Below, one piece after another: positions 6,459 through 12,596 of a DNA stretch of 12,610 nt. The translations under genes and the position numbers were made by a program. A model generated the notes under the pieces. That model was not told the DNA's origin. It saw only the letters and a program-made list of their open reading frames with translations, and did not search any database. Position 1 is the stretch's first letter; each line of letters opens with the position of its first letter. The stretch is from Eubacteriaceae bacterium (GTDB taxonomy: Bacteria > Bacillota > Clostridia > Lachnospirales > Lachnospiraceae). Where the stretch lies: contig CABIYF010000042.1 of assembly GCA_902362875.1 (NCBI GenBank), forward strand, positions 1 through 12,610. Direction: 5' to 3'.

Positions 6459-7448
6459 ATGAAAAAGAACAAAAGATCGCTACAGGATTTAACTTTACTT
6501 GACCGCTTTTTATTTGCTGAAGTTATGGAGGATCCTAAGACATTTGAGAATATATTATCTATTATTCTTGGAGAAGATATCTCCATCAAGGGTCGTCCAC
6601 AGTCTGAACATGAAAGTCGGACTTCACCTCTAAAACGGCAGGTGCGGCTTGACGTATGGGCAGAGGATGAAACGGATGCTGTTTATAATGTAGAAGCTCA
6701 AAAAGAAAATACGAAAAATCTTCCTCATAGAAGTCGTTTTTATCAGGCTTTGATTGATTCCAAATTATTAGATCCTGGGGAAGTTGATTTTTCAAATATG
6801 AAAGATTGTTATTCAATTATTATTGCACCTTTCGATTTATTTGGCAGAGGATTATATCAGTATACATTTCAGATGACTTGTACTGAAACTGGTCAGCCGT
6901 TAGAAGATGGTGCTACACGTATTTTTTTAAATACGCATGGTAAAAATTCAGAAGATATTAGTCCTGAATTAAAAGAACTTCTTTACTATATGGAGCATAC
7001 TACAGAAGAAATATCTTGTTCTACGTCTCGTCTTCAGCAAATTAAAAATCATGTTAATGTTATAAAATCCAGCGAGGAGATTGGAGTGAAATATATGCAG
7101 GAATGGGAAGAAAAGATTCTGGACAAGCGGAAAGCACGTGCGGAAGGACTGGCAGAGGGACGTGCAGAAGGTCGTTCTCTGGGACTGGCAGAAGGTCGTG
7201 CGGAAGGTCGTGCAGAAGGTCGTGCGGAAGGTCGTGCGGAAGGTCGTGCAGAAGGGCAAACTATAATACTAATCCAGCAGATGAAAAAGAAAATCCAGAA
7301 ATCAAAAACTTTAATTCAAATTGCTAACGAACTGGAAGAAGAACCTGATAACATTCAATCACTTTACGAATGTATTTCCCAAAATATTAATCTAACAACA
7401 GAAGAACTCTATAAACTATATACAAATTCTAATAAAACTAACAACTAA
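6459..7448 (+). CDS. Rpn family PD-(D/E)XK nuclease/putative transposase
   Basis: Member of the recombination-promoting nuclease family (PD-(D/E)XK 'family transposase', not a true transposase); E. coli relatives are DNA endonucleases, some with anti-phage activity. The start at 6459 (329 residues) follows AAAGGAG. The frame is open from a TTG at 6414 but without a ribosome binding site. The nuclease core is at about 1-190: an N-terminal LTLLDRFLFAEVMEDPKTFE segment, D65 in RLDVWAED, and E79-A-Q81 in YNVEAQKEN as the (D/E)XK-like motif, with Q replacing K as usual in this family. A linker follows, then ten AEGR-like tetrapeptides (228-267) and a lysine-rich C-terminal helical tail (QQMKKKIQKSK). 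It is the only plus-strand gene, flanked by a divergent promoter and a convergent terminator, which suits an acquired accessory gene. An in-frame internal start is likely at 7095 or 7086. Confidence 0.88.
   Translation: MKKNKRSLQDLTLLDRFLFAEVMEDPKTFENILSIILGEDISIKGRPQSEHESRTSPLKRQVRLDVWAEDETDAVYNVEAQKENTKNLPHRSRFYQALIDSKLLDPGEVDFSNMKDCYSIIIAPFDLFGRGLYQYTFQMTCTETGQPLEDGATRIFLNTHGKNSEDISPELKELLYYMEHTTEEISCSTSRLQQIKNHVNVIKSSEEIGVKYMQEWEEKILDKRKARAEGLAEGRAEGRSLGLAEGRAEGRAEGRAEGRAEGRAEGQTIILIQQMKKKIQKSKTLIQIANELEEEPDNIQSLYECISQNINLTTEELYKLYTNSNKTNN
7095..7448 (+). CDS. Predicted internally initiated small protein (RpnS-like)
   Basis: Candidate second product of the Rpn-family gene, read in the same frame and made of its last 117 residues (from M213). 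GGAG (7083-7086) lies 8 bases before this ATG, an ideal spacing. A second possibility is the in-frame GTG at 7086 with AGGAG (7075-7079) 6 bases upstream. The product would lack all of the nuclease core and keep the repeat and C-terminal tail, so it could join or block oligomers of the full protein. Internally initiated C-terminal RpnS proteins that act as antitoxins of the full-length RpnL nuclease are known in E. coli. Its existence here is inferred from the ribosome binding site, and these bases could equally be ordinary coding sequence. Confidence 0.4.
   Translation: MQEWEEKILDKRKARAEGLAEGRAEGRSLGLAEGRAEGRAEGRAEGRAEGRAEGQTIILIQQMKKKIQKSKTLIQIANELEEEPDNIQSLYECISQNINLTTEELYKLYTNSNKTNN
7140..7259 (+). 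repeat. 12-bp tandem repeat encoding AEGR
   Basis: Ten 12-base units encode AEGL, AEGR, AEGR, SLGL, five AEGR and AEGQ. The six units from 7188 to 7259 are nearly identical (GCNGAAGGTCGT, differing mostly in the third base of the alanine codon). The first four are more diverged, so the array has probably grown at its 3' side. Because 12 is a multiple of 3, gain or loss of units keeps the frame. The repeat also keeps other frames open on both strands, which explains the shadow reading frames there. Confidence 0.92.
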
Positions 7449-7450
7449 CA

Positions 7451-7482
7451 AAGAACTCCACAGCATACGCTGTGGAGTTCTT
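7451..7482. terminator. Convergent bidirectional terminator
   Basis: A perfect 14-bp stem AAGAACTCCACAGC/GCTGTGGAGTTCTT has a 4-base loop, 2 bases after the Rpn stop codon and 41 bases after the fba stop. The T-runs are short on both sides (TTCTTACCTT on plus, TTCTTTGTT on minus), so it probably serves both converging genes. Confidence 0.8.
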
Positions 7483-7523
7483 ACCTTATCAATATTTAAT
7501 TTCTTACCAAAATGGTACCAATC

Positions 7524-8393
7524 TTATTCGTCAGCTTTTCCGTCAGATCCGAATAATTTAATCTTTGTGATTACCATATCTTTGATAGCTTCAGCACCTG
7601 GAGCTAATAATTTACGAGGGTCGAAACCTTTTCCTTCAAGGTCTTTTCCTGCTTCGATATATTTACGTGTAGCTTCAGCAAATGCAAGCTGGCATTCTGT
7701 ATTAACGTTGATCTTAGCTACTCCAAGAGAGATTGCTTTTTTGATCATGTCATCAGGGATTCCTGTACCACCATGTAATACTAATGGCATATCTCCTGTT
7801 AACTGCTGAATTGCATCTAATGTTTCGAAGCTTAATCCTTCCCAGTTTTCTGGGTATTTTCCATGGATGTTTCCGATTCCTGCTGCAAGCATTGTTACTC
7901 CAAGATCTGCAACTGCTTTACATTCCTGAGGATCTGCGCATTCACCTTTACCGATAACTCCGTCTTCTTCTCCACCGATAGATCCAACTTCAGCTTCGAT
8001 AGACATTCCTTTTCCTGTTGCAACTTTTACAAGTTCTTTTGTTTTTTCAACGTTTTCTTCGATTGGATAATGAGATCCATCAAACATGATAGAAGAGAAT
8101 CCAGCTTCGATACATTTGTAGCATCCTTCGTAAGAACCGTGGTCTAAGTGAAGTGCTACTGGTACAGAGATGTTTAATTCTTCTAACATTCCGTTAACCA
8201 TTCCTACAACAGTTTTGTATCCTGTCATATATTTTCCTGCACCTTCAGATACACCAAGGATAACTGGAGATCTTGTCTCTTCTGCTGCTAATAAGATAGC
8301 TTTTGTCCACTCTAAGTCGTTGATGTTGAACTGTCCAACTGCGTAATGTCCGGCTTTTGCCTTGTTTAACATTTCTTTTGCTGATACTAACAT
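7524..8393 (-). CDS. fba: Class II fructose-1,6-bisphosphate aldolase
   Basis: Zinc-dependent cytoplasmic aldolase that interconverts fructose 1,6-bisphosphate with dihydroxyacetone phosphate and glyceraldehyde 3-phosphate in glycolysis and gluconeogenesis. At 289 residues it matches the Bacillus/Clostridium type. Visible landmarks are D84 and zinc ligand H85 in LHLDHGS, FDGSHYPIEENV at 104-115, H178 in GIGNIHGKYP, H207 in VLHGGTGIP, and the phosphate-binding KINVNTE at 227-233. Related tagatose-bisphosphate aldolases look similar, but no tagatose genes are nearby. The start at 8393 follows GGAGG. It has its own consensus promoter and appears monocistronic, ending at the convergent hairpin at 7451-7482. 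Its regular set of preferred codons fits high expression. Confidence 0.93.
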   Translation of the reverse strand: MLVSAKEMLNKAKAGHYAVGQFNINDLEWTKAILLAAEETRSPVILGVSEGAGKYMTGYKTVVGMVNGMLEELNISVPVALHLDHGSYEGCYKCIEAGFSSIMFDGSHYPIEENVEKTKELVKVATGKGMSIEAEVGSIGGEEDGVIGKGECADPQECKAVADLGVTMLAAGIGNIHGKYPENWEGLSFETLDAIQQLTGDMPLVLHGGTGIPDDMIKKAISLGVAKINVNTECQLAFAEATRKYIEAGKDLEGKGFDPRKLLAPGAEAIKDMVITKIKLFGSDGKADE

Positions 8394-8437
8394 AGTTTGT
8401 CCTCCATATAATTCGTTAACTTTTTCACATCTAGTTC

Positions 8438-8466
8438 ATTATACTCTATTTAAACGTCGGTTGCAA
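8438..8466 (-). promoter_or_regulatory. Promoter of fba
   Basis: TTGCAA (8461-8466), a 17-base spacer and a perfect TATAAT (8438-8443) lie on the minus strand. The leader is about 38 bases long and ends in the GGAGG ribosome binding site. No strong terminator separates it from the kinase gene upstream, so some read-through from that operon is possible. Confidence 0.85.
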
Positions 8467-8515
8467 GCTTTCACTTGTTACTAATATCGTCTGTTTTCCC
8501 GTAAAAATTTGTTTA

Positions 8516-9271
8516 TTATTTTACTTGCAAATAATCATTATCTTGTTCCACCTGCAACAACAGATCTAAATGTTCCTGACAGGAGTCTTTCAAAACCCTT
8601 GTTACATTTTTACTGTCACTATTGATGTACCAGTCCTCAGCTTCTTTTCTTGATAAACCGCCTTTTTGTTTTCTTGAAATCAGACGTTCTTTTAGCATCT
8701 GTTCTTCTGCAAGGATCAGAATCTTATAGTCCGCATACTGCTGCATTGATTTCCATGGGTCTTGTTTTAATAATAACCAGTTTCCTTCTATTAGAATAAT
8801 ATCTTTTGTGACTTCAATCTGATCTTCTACCACATCATGAAGATTTCTGTCATAAATCGGCCATAAAATATTTTCTGTTTTTATACACTCTAATTTCTGC
8901 CTTAATTTTCTGGCGTCATATGTCTCTGGACATCCTTTGACCTGTTTCATTGGCACTTTTTCTCCAAGTACAATCGCATCATGTGAATTGATGTAGTCAG
9001 AATGATAATGAAATCCATCAAATCCTAATGCCTGAATCTCTGTCAGTTCTTTTTCTTCTTTTGATATATATTGTAAAAACTGGCTTAATGTCGTCTTACC
9101 AACGGCTGGTGGTGCTGCCATAAATGCAATGATTCTTTCACCTTTTTGTTTCTGTAATTTTTGCAATTGTTTTAATAATGGAAGAAATACGCTTCTGATT
9201 GTTTCTTCATTATAAACTGCTTTCATTTCAAAACCATTGATCTTCATCAAATATTCTTTCCATTTTTTCAT
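8516..9271 (-). CDS. P-loop nucleoside/sugar kinase family protein (YggC-like)
   Basis: A kinase of the phosphoribulokinase/uridine kinase/pantothenate kinase superfamily, closest in motif pattern to the uncharacterised E. coli YggC. It has 251 residues. The Walker A motif is AAPPAVGKTT (52-61); the usual first glycine is replaced by alanine 53, but G58-K59-T60 are kept. The acceptor-side motif GFDGFHY is at 83-89. KGCPETYDARKL at 112-123 and YDRNLHDVV at 140-148 match the KGxPxTFD and FDRxxxDPV motifs of this group. IILIEGNWLLL at 158-168 is the Walker B-like strand, and a lid arginine lies near SRKQKGG. The substrate is unknown. The ATG overlaps the stop of the DUF2752 gene by 4 bases (ATGA), so the two are probably translationally coupled. 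It is last in a four-gene operon. Confidence 0.8.
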   Translation of the reverse strand: MKKWKEYLMKINGFEMKAVYNEETIRSVFLPLLKQLQKLQKQKGERIIAFMAAPPAVGKTTLSQFLQYISKEEKELTEIQALGFDGFHYHSDYINSHDAIVLGEKVPMKQVKGCPETYDARKLRQKLECIKTENILWPIYDRNLHDVVEDQIEVTKDIILIEGNWLLLKQDPWKSMQQYADYKILILAEEQMLKERLISRKQKGGLSRKEAEDWYINSDSKNVTRVLKDSCQEHLDLLLQVEQDNDYLQVK

Positions 9272-9633
9272 ATAAGATCTCCCAGATAATCATAACCAAA
9301 CTGATATACCATAACATTCCTCAATACTGCAAATCCGAAAAATAATATAATTCCACCAATCAGCATCCACAATTGAGGTTTCATGATTTTAATCTGTGTA
9401 CCTGTTAATTCCTTTATTATATATCCAAAAAAACACCATAAAAGCATAACTCCTGCATAAATCACTGTCGGATTACACAAAAATGCTCTTTTGATGTCTA
9501 AATGTAACAATGCCATCACACTTCTTGTTCCACCACATGCAGGGCAGTAAAAATGTGTCACTTCTTTAAAGAAACATGGCATACTTCTAATGATCTTAAA
9601 TAGTATCATCCATTTGTTCTGTATACTTATCAT
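9268..9633 (-). CDS. DUF2752 domain membrane protein
   Basis: Small membrane protein of unknown function. The family signature is clear: YCPACGGTRSVMALLHLD (29-46), a CxxCGxTRS motif followed by predicted membrane helices at about 57-73 and 87-107. The paired cysteines could bind a metal or form a disulfide. The ATG at 9633 (121 residues) is chosen. A TTG at 9645 is a possible but weaker start, and a later ATG at 9609 would leave a shorter N-terminus. Any of the first two puts the start inside the 3' end of the DUF4190 gene (38-base overlap), and only a weak GAG-like ribosome binding site is visible, so translation is probably coupled. The gene overlaps the downstream kinase by 4 bases. Confidence 0.8.
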   Translation of the reverse strand: MISIQNKWMILFKIIRSMPCFFKEVTHFYCPACGGTRSVMALLHLDIKRAFLCNPTVIYAGVMLLWCFFGYIIKELTGTQIKIMKPQLWMLIGGIILFFGFAVLRNVMVYQFGYDYLGDLI

Positions 9634-10060
9634 AATTTGTATCAAACTCTTTCATTTCATTTTGAAAATCTGCACTTAAAAATACATTGATTACAAAAAC
9701 TGTGATCAAAATGATCGATCCTATAATTGCAATAATTCCACAGATCAGTCCTGCTTTTGCTTTCGTTCCTCTTGTCTCATTTACTTTTGGAGTTACGATA
9801 AAACAGATAATTGCAGCGATTCCAAGAATGATCGCTAATGGTGTACAGCAACAGCTGACCATACATACGACTGCAATGATTCCAAGGATCATCGTTGCAA
9901 TTGCGATCCCGCTTGTCTGTTCTTGTTGTGGCTGTTCTGTATGATCATCTTCATAGCGGTATTGTCTGTATGGATTATCATTTTGTGCATTATATTTTTG
10001 TGTTGAATCTTCCTCTTTGATCTCATATCCTGTATACGGATCATATCGTTTATCTTCCAT
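9596..10060 (-). CDS. DUF4190 domain membrane protein
   Basis: A 154-residue protein with a polar, tyrosine-, glutamine- and asparagine-rich cytoplasmic N-terminus (about 1-49, beginning MEDKRYDPYTGYEIKEED). Two hydrophobic blocks (about 51-90 and 101-129) follow, with small-residue patterns (SGIAIATMILGIIAVV and GLICGIIAIIGSIIL) typical of DUF4190. A short acidic tail ends the protein. A cluster of three cysteines (SCCCTP) sits in the first hydrophobic block. The molecular function of the family is unknown. The start at 10060 follows AAAGGGG. It lies 11 bases after the acetyltransferase gene and overlaps the DUF2752 gene by 38 bases, so the order looks fixed as an operon. Confidence 0.85.
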   Translation of the reverse strand: MEDKRYDPYTGYEIKEEDSTQKYNAQNDNPYRQYRYEDDHTEQPQQEQTSGIAIATMILGIIAVVCMVSCCCTPLAIILGIAAIICFIVTPKVNETRGTKAKAGLICGIIAIIGSIILITVFVINVFLSADFQNEMKEFDTNYDKYTEQMDDTI

Positions 10061-10071
10061 ACTTTTCCCCT

Positions 10072-10497
10072 TTATTTTCTGATATATCGGATCATTCCCG
10101 GTCCTAACTTATCTGTTGGTCTGGAAATAAATCCGTGTTTGTGATAAAACGGCTCTCGTCCAACTGCACACATCAGATCAAGCATGATCTCTGTTCCATC
10201 TTCACAAAGATTCTCTACATACTCGATCAGGTCTTCAATAATCGCACTTCCGATTCCATACTTCTGATAATCTGGATGGATCATCAGATCCTGAATATAG
10301 CAGATCACTGCCCCGTCACCGACAAGACGTCCCATTCCTACGATCTTTGCATCAATGTATGCACAGACAATATACAAACTGTTATCTAACGCTTTCTTCG
10401 CCTGTGTTCTTGATAATGGTTTGAAGTTGACTGCTTTTCTTAGTTCTAAGTAAGTATCAACTCCTACATTATTTGATACTAATGTTACTAACTTCAT
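10072..10497 (-). CDS. GNAT family N-acetyltransferase
   Basis: An acetyl-CoA-dependent acetyltransferase of the GNAT superfamily; the acceptor substrate is not predictable. It has 141 residues. The acetyl-CoA pyrophosphate loop is visible in IHPDYQKYGIGSAII (73-87, Q/RxxGxG at 78-83), preceded by the strand VICYIQDLMI. A REPFYHKHGF segment near 114-123 is typical of the C-terminal part of small GNATs. The ATG at 10497 is chosen (GAAGAG upstream). An upstream in-frame ATG at 10551 has no ribosome binding site and would overlap the candidate -10 box, so a transcript from that promoter could not contain it. It is the first gene of the operon running through DUF4190, DUF2752 and the YggC-like kinase. 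Confidence 0.87.
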   Translation of the reverse strand: MKLVTLVSNNVGVDTYLELRKAVNFKPLSRTQAKKALDNSLYIVCAYIDAKIVGMGRLVGDGAVICYIQDLMIHPDYQKYGIGSAIIEDLIEYVENLCEDGTEIMLDLMCAVGREPFYHKHGFISRPTDKLGPGMIRYIRK

Positions 10498-10549
10498 TTT
10501 TCTCTTCTTTCTATAATATATGTCTAAAACATTTCTCTGATTGGCTATC

Positions 10550-10578
10550 ATCTTATCACGAATTTTGCAAGATTACAA
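10550..10578 (-). promoter_or_regulatory. Candidate promoter of the GNAT operon
   Basis: TTGTAA (10573-10578), a 17-base spacer and TAAGAT (10550-10555) lie on the minus strand. Each box matches consensus at 4 of 6 positions. It supports the shorter acetyltransferase start. Confidence 0.4.
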
Positions 10579-10611
10579 GAAATGTACCATTCTTCCAAAA
10601 TTTTATAAACT

Positions 10612-10664
10612 TATACACAAAAAAACAGATGATTTTTTATTTTTTCCACAAAAACCACCTGTTT
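10612..10664 (-). terminator. Intrinsic terminator of amt-glnB
   Basis: The outer stem AAACAGGTG/CATCTGTTT (10656-10664 with 10623-10631, one G-U pair) has an inner TTTTT/AAAAA pairing and runs into a T-tract on the minus strand. It lies 30 bases past the glnB stop and isolates the module from the acetyltransferase operon. Confidence 0.7.
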
Positions 10665-10693
10665 CTTCTATATAATAGTAGATATTTTAAGAA

Positions 10694-11044
10694 CTAATCC
10701 TGCAATGCATCTACATCACGTTCTCCAGTACGGATCTTTACAACATTTCTTACCTCATAGCTGAAGATCTTTCCATCACCGACCTCTCCTGTAAATGCAG
10801 CTTTCTGAATGGCTTCAATCGTTTTTTTCTCCCATTCTTCAGAAGATACAACAATCTCAAATTTAATCTTTGGACGCATCATCATATCGACCTTGGTTCC
10901 ACGAACAACTTCCGTAAATCCCTTCTGTGCTCCGCATCCCATGACCTGTGATACTGTGATTCCGTTGACTCCGATTTTATTTAAAGCTTCTTTGACGTCT
11001 TCGAATTTTTCTTCCCTGACGATCGCATTAATTTTGATCAGCAT
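10694..11044 (-). CDS. glnK: P-II family nitrogen regulator
   Basis: Trimeric cytoplasmic PII signal protein that reads ATP/ADP and 2-oxoglutarate; GlnK forms plug the ammonium channel by inserting the T-loop. It has 116 residues. Seen are the T-loop region (37-55), the B-loop TGEVGDGKIF (85-94) that binds ATP, and KIRTGERD (103-110) near the C-terminus. The T-loop reads VMGCGAQKGFTEVVRGTKVD: position 51, the tyrosine that is uridylylated in proteobacteria, is lysine, and position 49 is glycine rather than the cyanobacterial phosphoserine. Covalent control by these routes is therefore absent. The start at 11044 lies 15 bases after the amt stop, with AGAGGTG upstream. Linkage to amt makes a GlnK role likely; the symbol is by context. 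Confidence 0.92.
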   Translation of the reverse strand: MLIKINAIVREEKFEDVKEALNKIGVNGITVSQVMGCGAQKGFTEVVRGTKVDMMMRPKIKFEIVVSSEEWEKKTIEAIQKAAFTGEVGDGKIFSYEVRNVVKIRTGERDVDALQD

Positions 11045-11059
11045 ATATTTTCACCTCTT

Positions 11060-12298
11060 TTAATCTAAACCGTTAAAGCTTGGATAAGCATTTTCTCCAT
11101 GTTCTGATACATCAAGTCCGACTCTTTCTGCTCTCTCTTCAACTCTTAATGGAGTAAAGATACGAACGATCGCGATACAGATCAGACTTCCCACAACTGC
11201 AACTGCAATAGATACCAGAATTCCTATGATCTGTGCCACAAATAATCTTGTCTCTCCAAAAACTAATCCGTTCCATTTAGCAACTCCGTTGATGGATGTC
11301 ATTCCGAATAACCCTGTTGCGATACCTCCCCAGATACCTCCGATTCCGTGGCATCCAAATGCATCTAATGCATCATCAATCTTTAATTTTCCTTTAATCA
11401 GTTTGACTCCGAAATAGCAGATTGGACTTACTAATAATCCACAAATGACTGCCGCCCACATTGGGACAAATCCGGCTCCTGGTGTGATCGCTACTAGTCC
11501 GATAACTAATCCCGTAGAAGCTCCGACTAATGTTGTTTTTCCTTCTGAAAATACTTCAATTAACATCCATGATACAAGGCCTGCGGCTGCGGAAACTGAA
11601 GTTGTCATAAATGCGTGTGCTGCAAGTCCATTTGCTGCAAGAGCACTTCCTGCATTGAATCCATACCATCCAAACCATAACAGTGCGGCTCCTAAAAACA
11701 CAAATGGTGTATTATGTACGTGATAAACTCCCTGGTCATATCCACGACGTTTTCCAAGTGTTAAGGCTAATACCAGTCCACTCACACCTGATGTGATATG
11801 AACGACATTTCCTCCTGCGAAATCGACTGATCCGATCTCTGCCAAGAATCCGCCTTCACCCCATACCATATGTGCCATTGGATAATAAACGATCAGTGAC
11901 CATAAGATAATGAAAAGAACTAATGCTTTAAATTTCATTCTTCCTGCAACAGATCCTGTGATCAGTGCTGGTGTGATCATTGCAAACATCATCTGAAATG
12001 CTGCAAATGCAAGGTTTGGAATCGTGTCTGCGTAAGGTCCCGGTTTCATTCCAACTCCGTTAAAGCCAAACCATTTTGCTCCACCGATGATTCCTGCATG
12101 GTTTCCTCCGAAAGATAATGCATACCCTACAAGTACCCACATGATCACGGAAACTCCCATAATAAATACACATTGCATCATCGTGTTTCCAACGTTTTTC
12201 CTTCGTACCATTCCTCCATAGAAAAATGCAAGGCCTGGTGTCATAATAAATACAAATGCTGCACATAGCAGTATAAATGCTGTATCTCCTGCGTTCAT
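11060..12298 (-). CDS. amt: Ammonium transporter (Amt/AmtB family)
   Basis: Trimeric inner-membrane channel for ammonium uptake. The protein has 412 residues and about 11 membrane helices. The start is the ATG at 12298 with GGAGG upstream; the frame extends 9 codons further without a ribosome binding site. As in other Gram-positive Amt proteins there is no cleaved signal peptide. Functional residues are intact: the phenylalanine gate at FQMMFA (101-106) and in FGWYGFNAG (209-217), D159 in SVDFAGGNVVHITSG, and the conserved pore histidines H167 and H317 (FGCHGIGG). The signature block DFAGGNVVHITSG is complete. The C-terminal cytoplasmic tail (about 383-412), which contacts PII in relatives, is present. 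It is followed by the PII gene 15 bases on, the reverse of the common glnK-amtB order. Confidence 0.96.
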   Translation of the reverse strand: MNAGDTAFILLCAAFVFIMTPGLAFFYGGMVRRKNVGNTMMQCVFIMGVSVIMWVLVGYALSFGGNHAGIIGGAKWFGFNGVGMKPGPYADTIPNLAFAAFQMMFAMITPALITGSVAGRMKFKALVLFIILWSLIVYYPMAHMVWGEGGFLAEIGSVDFAGGNVVHITSGVSGLVLALTLGKRRGYDQGVYHVHNTPFVFLGAALLWFGWYGFNAGSALAANGLAAHAFMTTSVSAAAGLVSWMLIEVFSEGKTTLVGASTGLVIGLVAITPGAGFVPMWAAVICGLLVSPICYFGVKLIKGKLKIDDALDAFGCHGIGGIWGGIATGLFGMTSINGVAKWNGLVFGETRLFVAQIIGILVSIAVAVVGSLICIAIVRIFTPLRVEERAERVGLDVSEHGENAYPSFNGLD

Positions 12299-12410
12299 AA
12301 TATATTCCTCCATTCTCATTTTCAACTATGCTTCTATGCTCGTCAGAGTAGCTGGTTCTGACCTTATTGAAAATCTCTCGAGAGAATGTTTTTATTAACT
12401 AACCGTTAAT
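12299..12410 (-). other. Long amt leader, gene-free
   Basis: No gene lies in the roughly 160 bases before the amt start codon, out of a gene-free stretch of 312 bases to the window edge. Downstream of the terminator hairpin it contains ATTAAC/GTTAAT (6 bp, 5-base loop, about 12393-12409), the palindrome CTCTCGAGAG near 12375-12384 and a 6-bp hairpin GTCAGA/TCTGAC with a 9-base loop (12342-12362). The direct repeat GCATAG lies before the ribosome binding site. These may be alternative structures to the hairpin at 12411-12455; no classical riboswitch is recognised. Confidence 0.4.
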
Positions 12411-12455
12411 AAAAAAAGGAGTCAAAGCACACGAATCTTTGTGCTTTGACTCCTT
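12411..12455 (-). terminator. Strong intrinsic terminator in the amt leader
   Basis: A perfect 15-bp stem AAGGAGTCAAAGCAC/GTGCTTTGACTCCTT (12416-12430 with 12441-12455), extendable by one A-T pair, is followed by TTTTTTT on the minus strand. No minus-strand gene is seen in the 155 bases upstream. It begins only a few bases after a candidate transcription start, so it may be an attenuator of amt-glnK. Alternatively it ends a transcript from outside the window. Confidence 0.85.
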
Positions 12456-12465
12456 CGTCACGTTT

Positions 12466-12494
12466 ATAGTAACAAAAGGTGTTTTAAAATGCAA
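12466..12494 (-). promoter_or_regulatory. Candidate promoter upstream of the leader terminator
   Basis: TTGCAT (12489-12494), a 17-base spacer and TACTAT (12466-12471), with TG just before the -10 (TGTTACTAT, extended -10), lie on the minus strand. Initiation near 12459 would place the terminator hairpin at the very 5' end of the amt mRNA. No better promoter was found between the hairpin and amt. Confidence 0.5.
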
Positions 12495-12596
12495 GATATA
12501 TTTGTGTATTTTTATCAAGACAATTCTGATTTGAAGGGTAGTCGTTAATGTTGTATGAGATAGAAAGAAGCTAAGAACAAATATTTATAATATATC

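Noticed and set aside
6969..7259. Minus-strand reading frame rich in TTFRTTFC repeats, antisense to the Rpn gene
   Set aside because: It is the reverse of the 12-bp AEGR repeat, kept open by the repeat itself. It has no ribosome binding site and no family-like sequence.
7140..7259. Tandem repeat considered as a CRISPR array
   Set aside because: The 12-bp units are contiguous with no spacers and encode AEGR in frame.
7103..7327. Plus-strand frame giving RSCGRSCR repeats inside the Rpn gene
   Set aside because: It is a shifted-frame shadow of the same repeat with no start signal.
6459..7448. Rpn-family gene considered as a true transposase or insertion sequence
   Set aside because: No terminal inverted repeats or target duplications are visible around it. 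The family name is historical and the fold is a PD-(D/E)XK nuclease.
7863..8147. Plus-strand frame rich in Phe, Cys and Ser
   Set aside because: It is antisense to fba, and its composition mirrors the codon bias of the real gene.
8461..8515. Terminator after the YggC-like kinase
   Set aside because: Only a weak AT-only pairing (GTAAAA with TTTTTAC) was found, with no stable stem or proper T-run.
10498..10551. N-terminal extension of the acetyltransferase to the ATG at 10551
   Set aside because: There is no ribosome binding site, it overlaps the candidate -10 box, and GNAT homology begins after 10497.
12299..12494. Sigma-54 promoter for the ammonium operon
   Set aside because: A TTGCA is present, but no GG element lies at the required distance. 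A sigma-A-like extended -10 promoter fits better.
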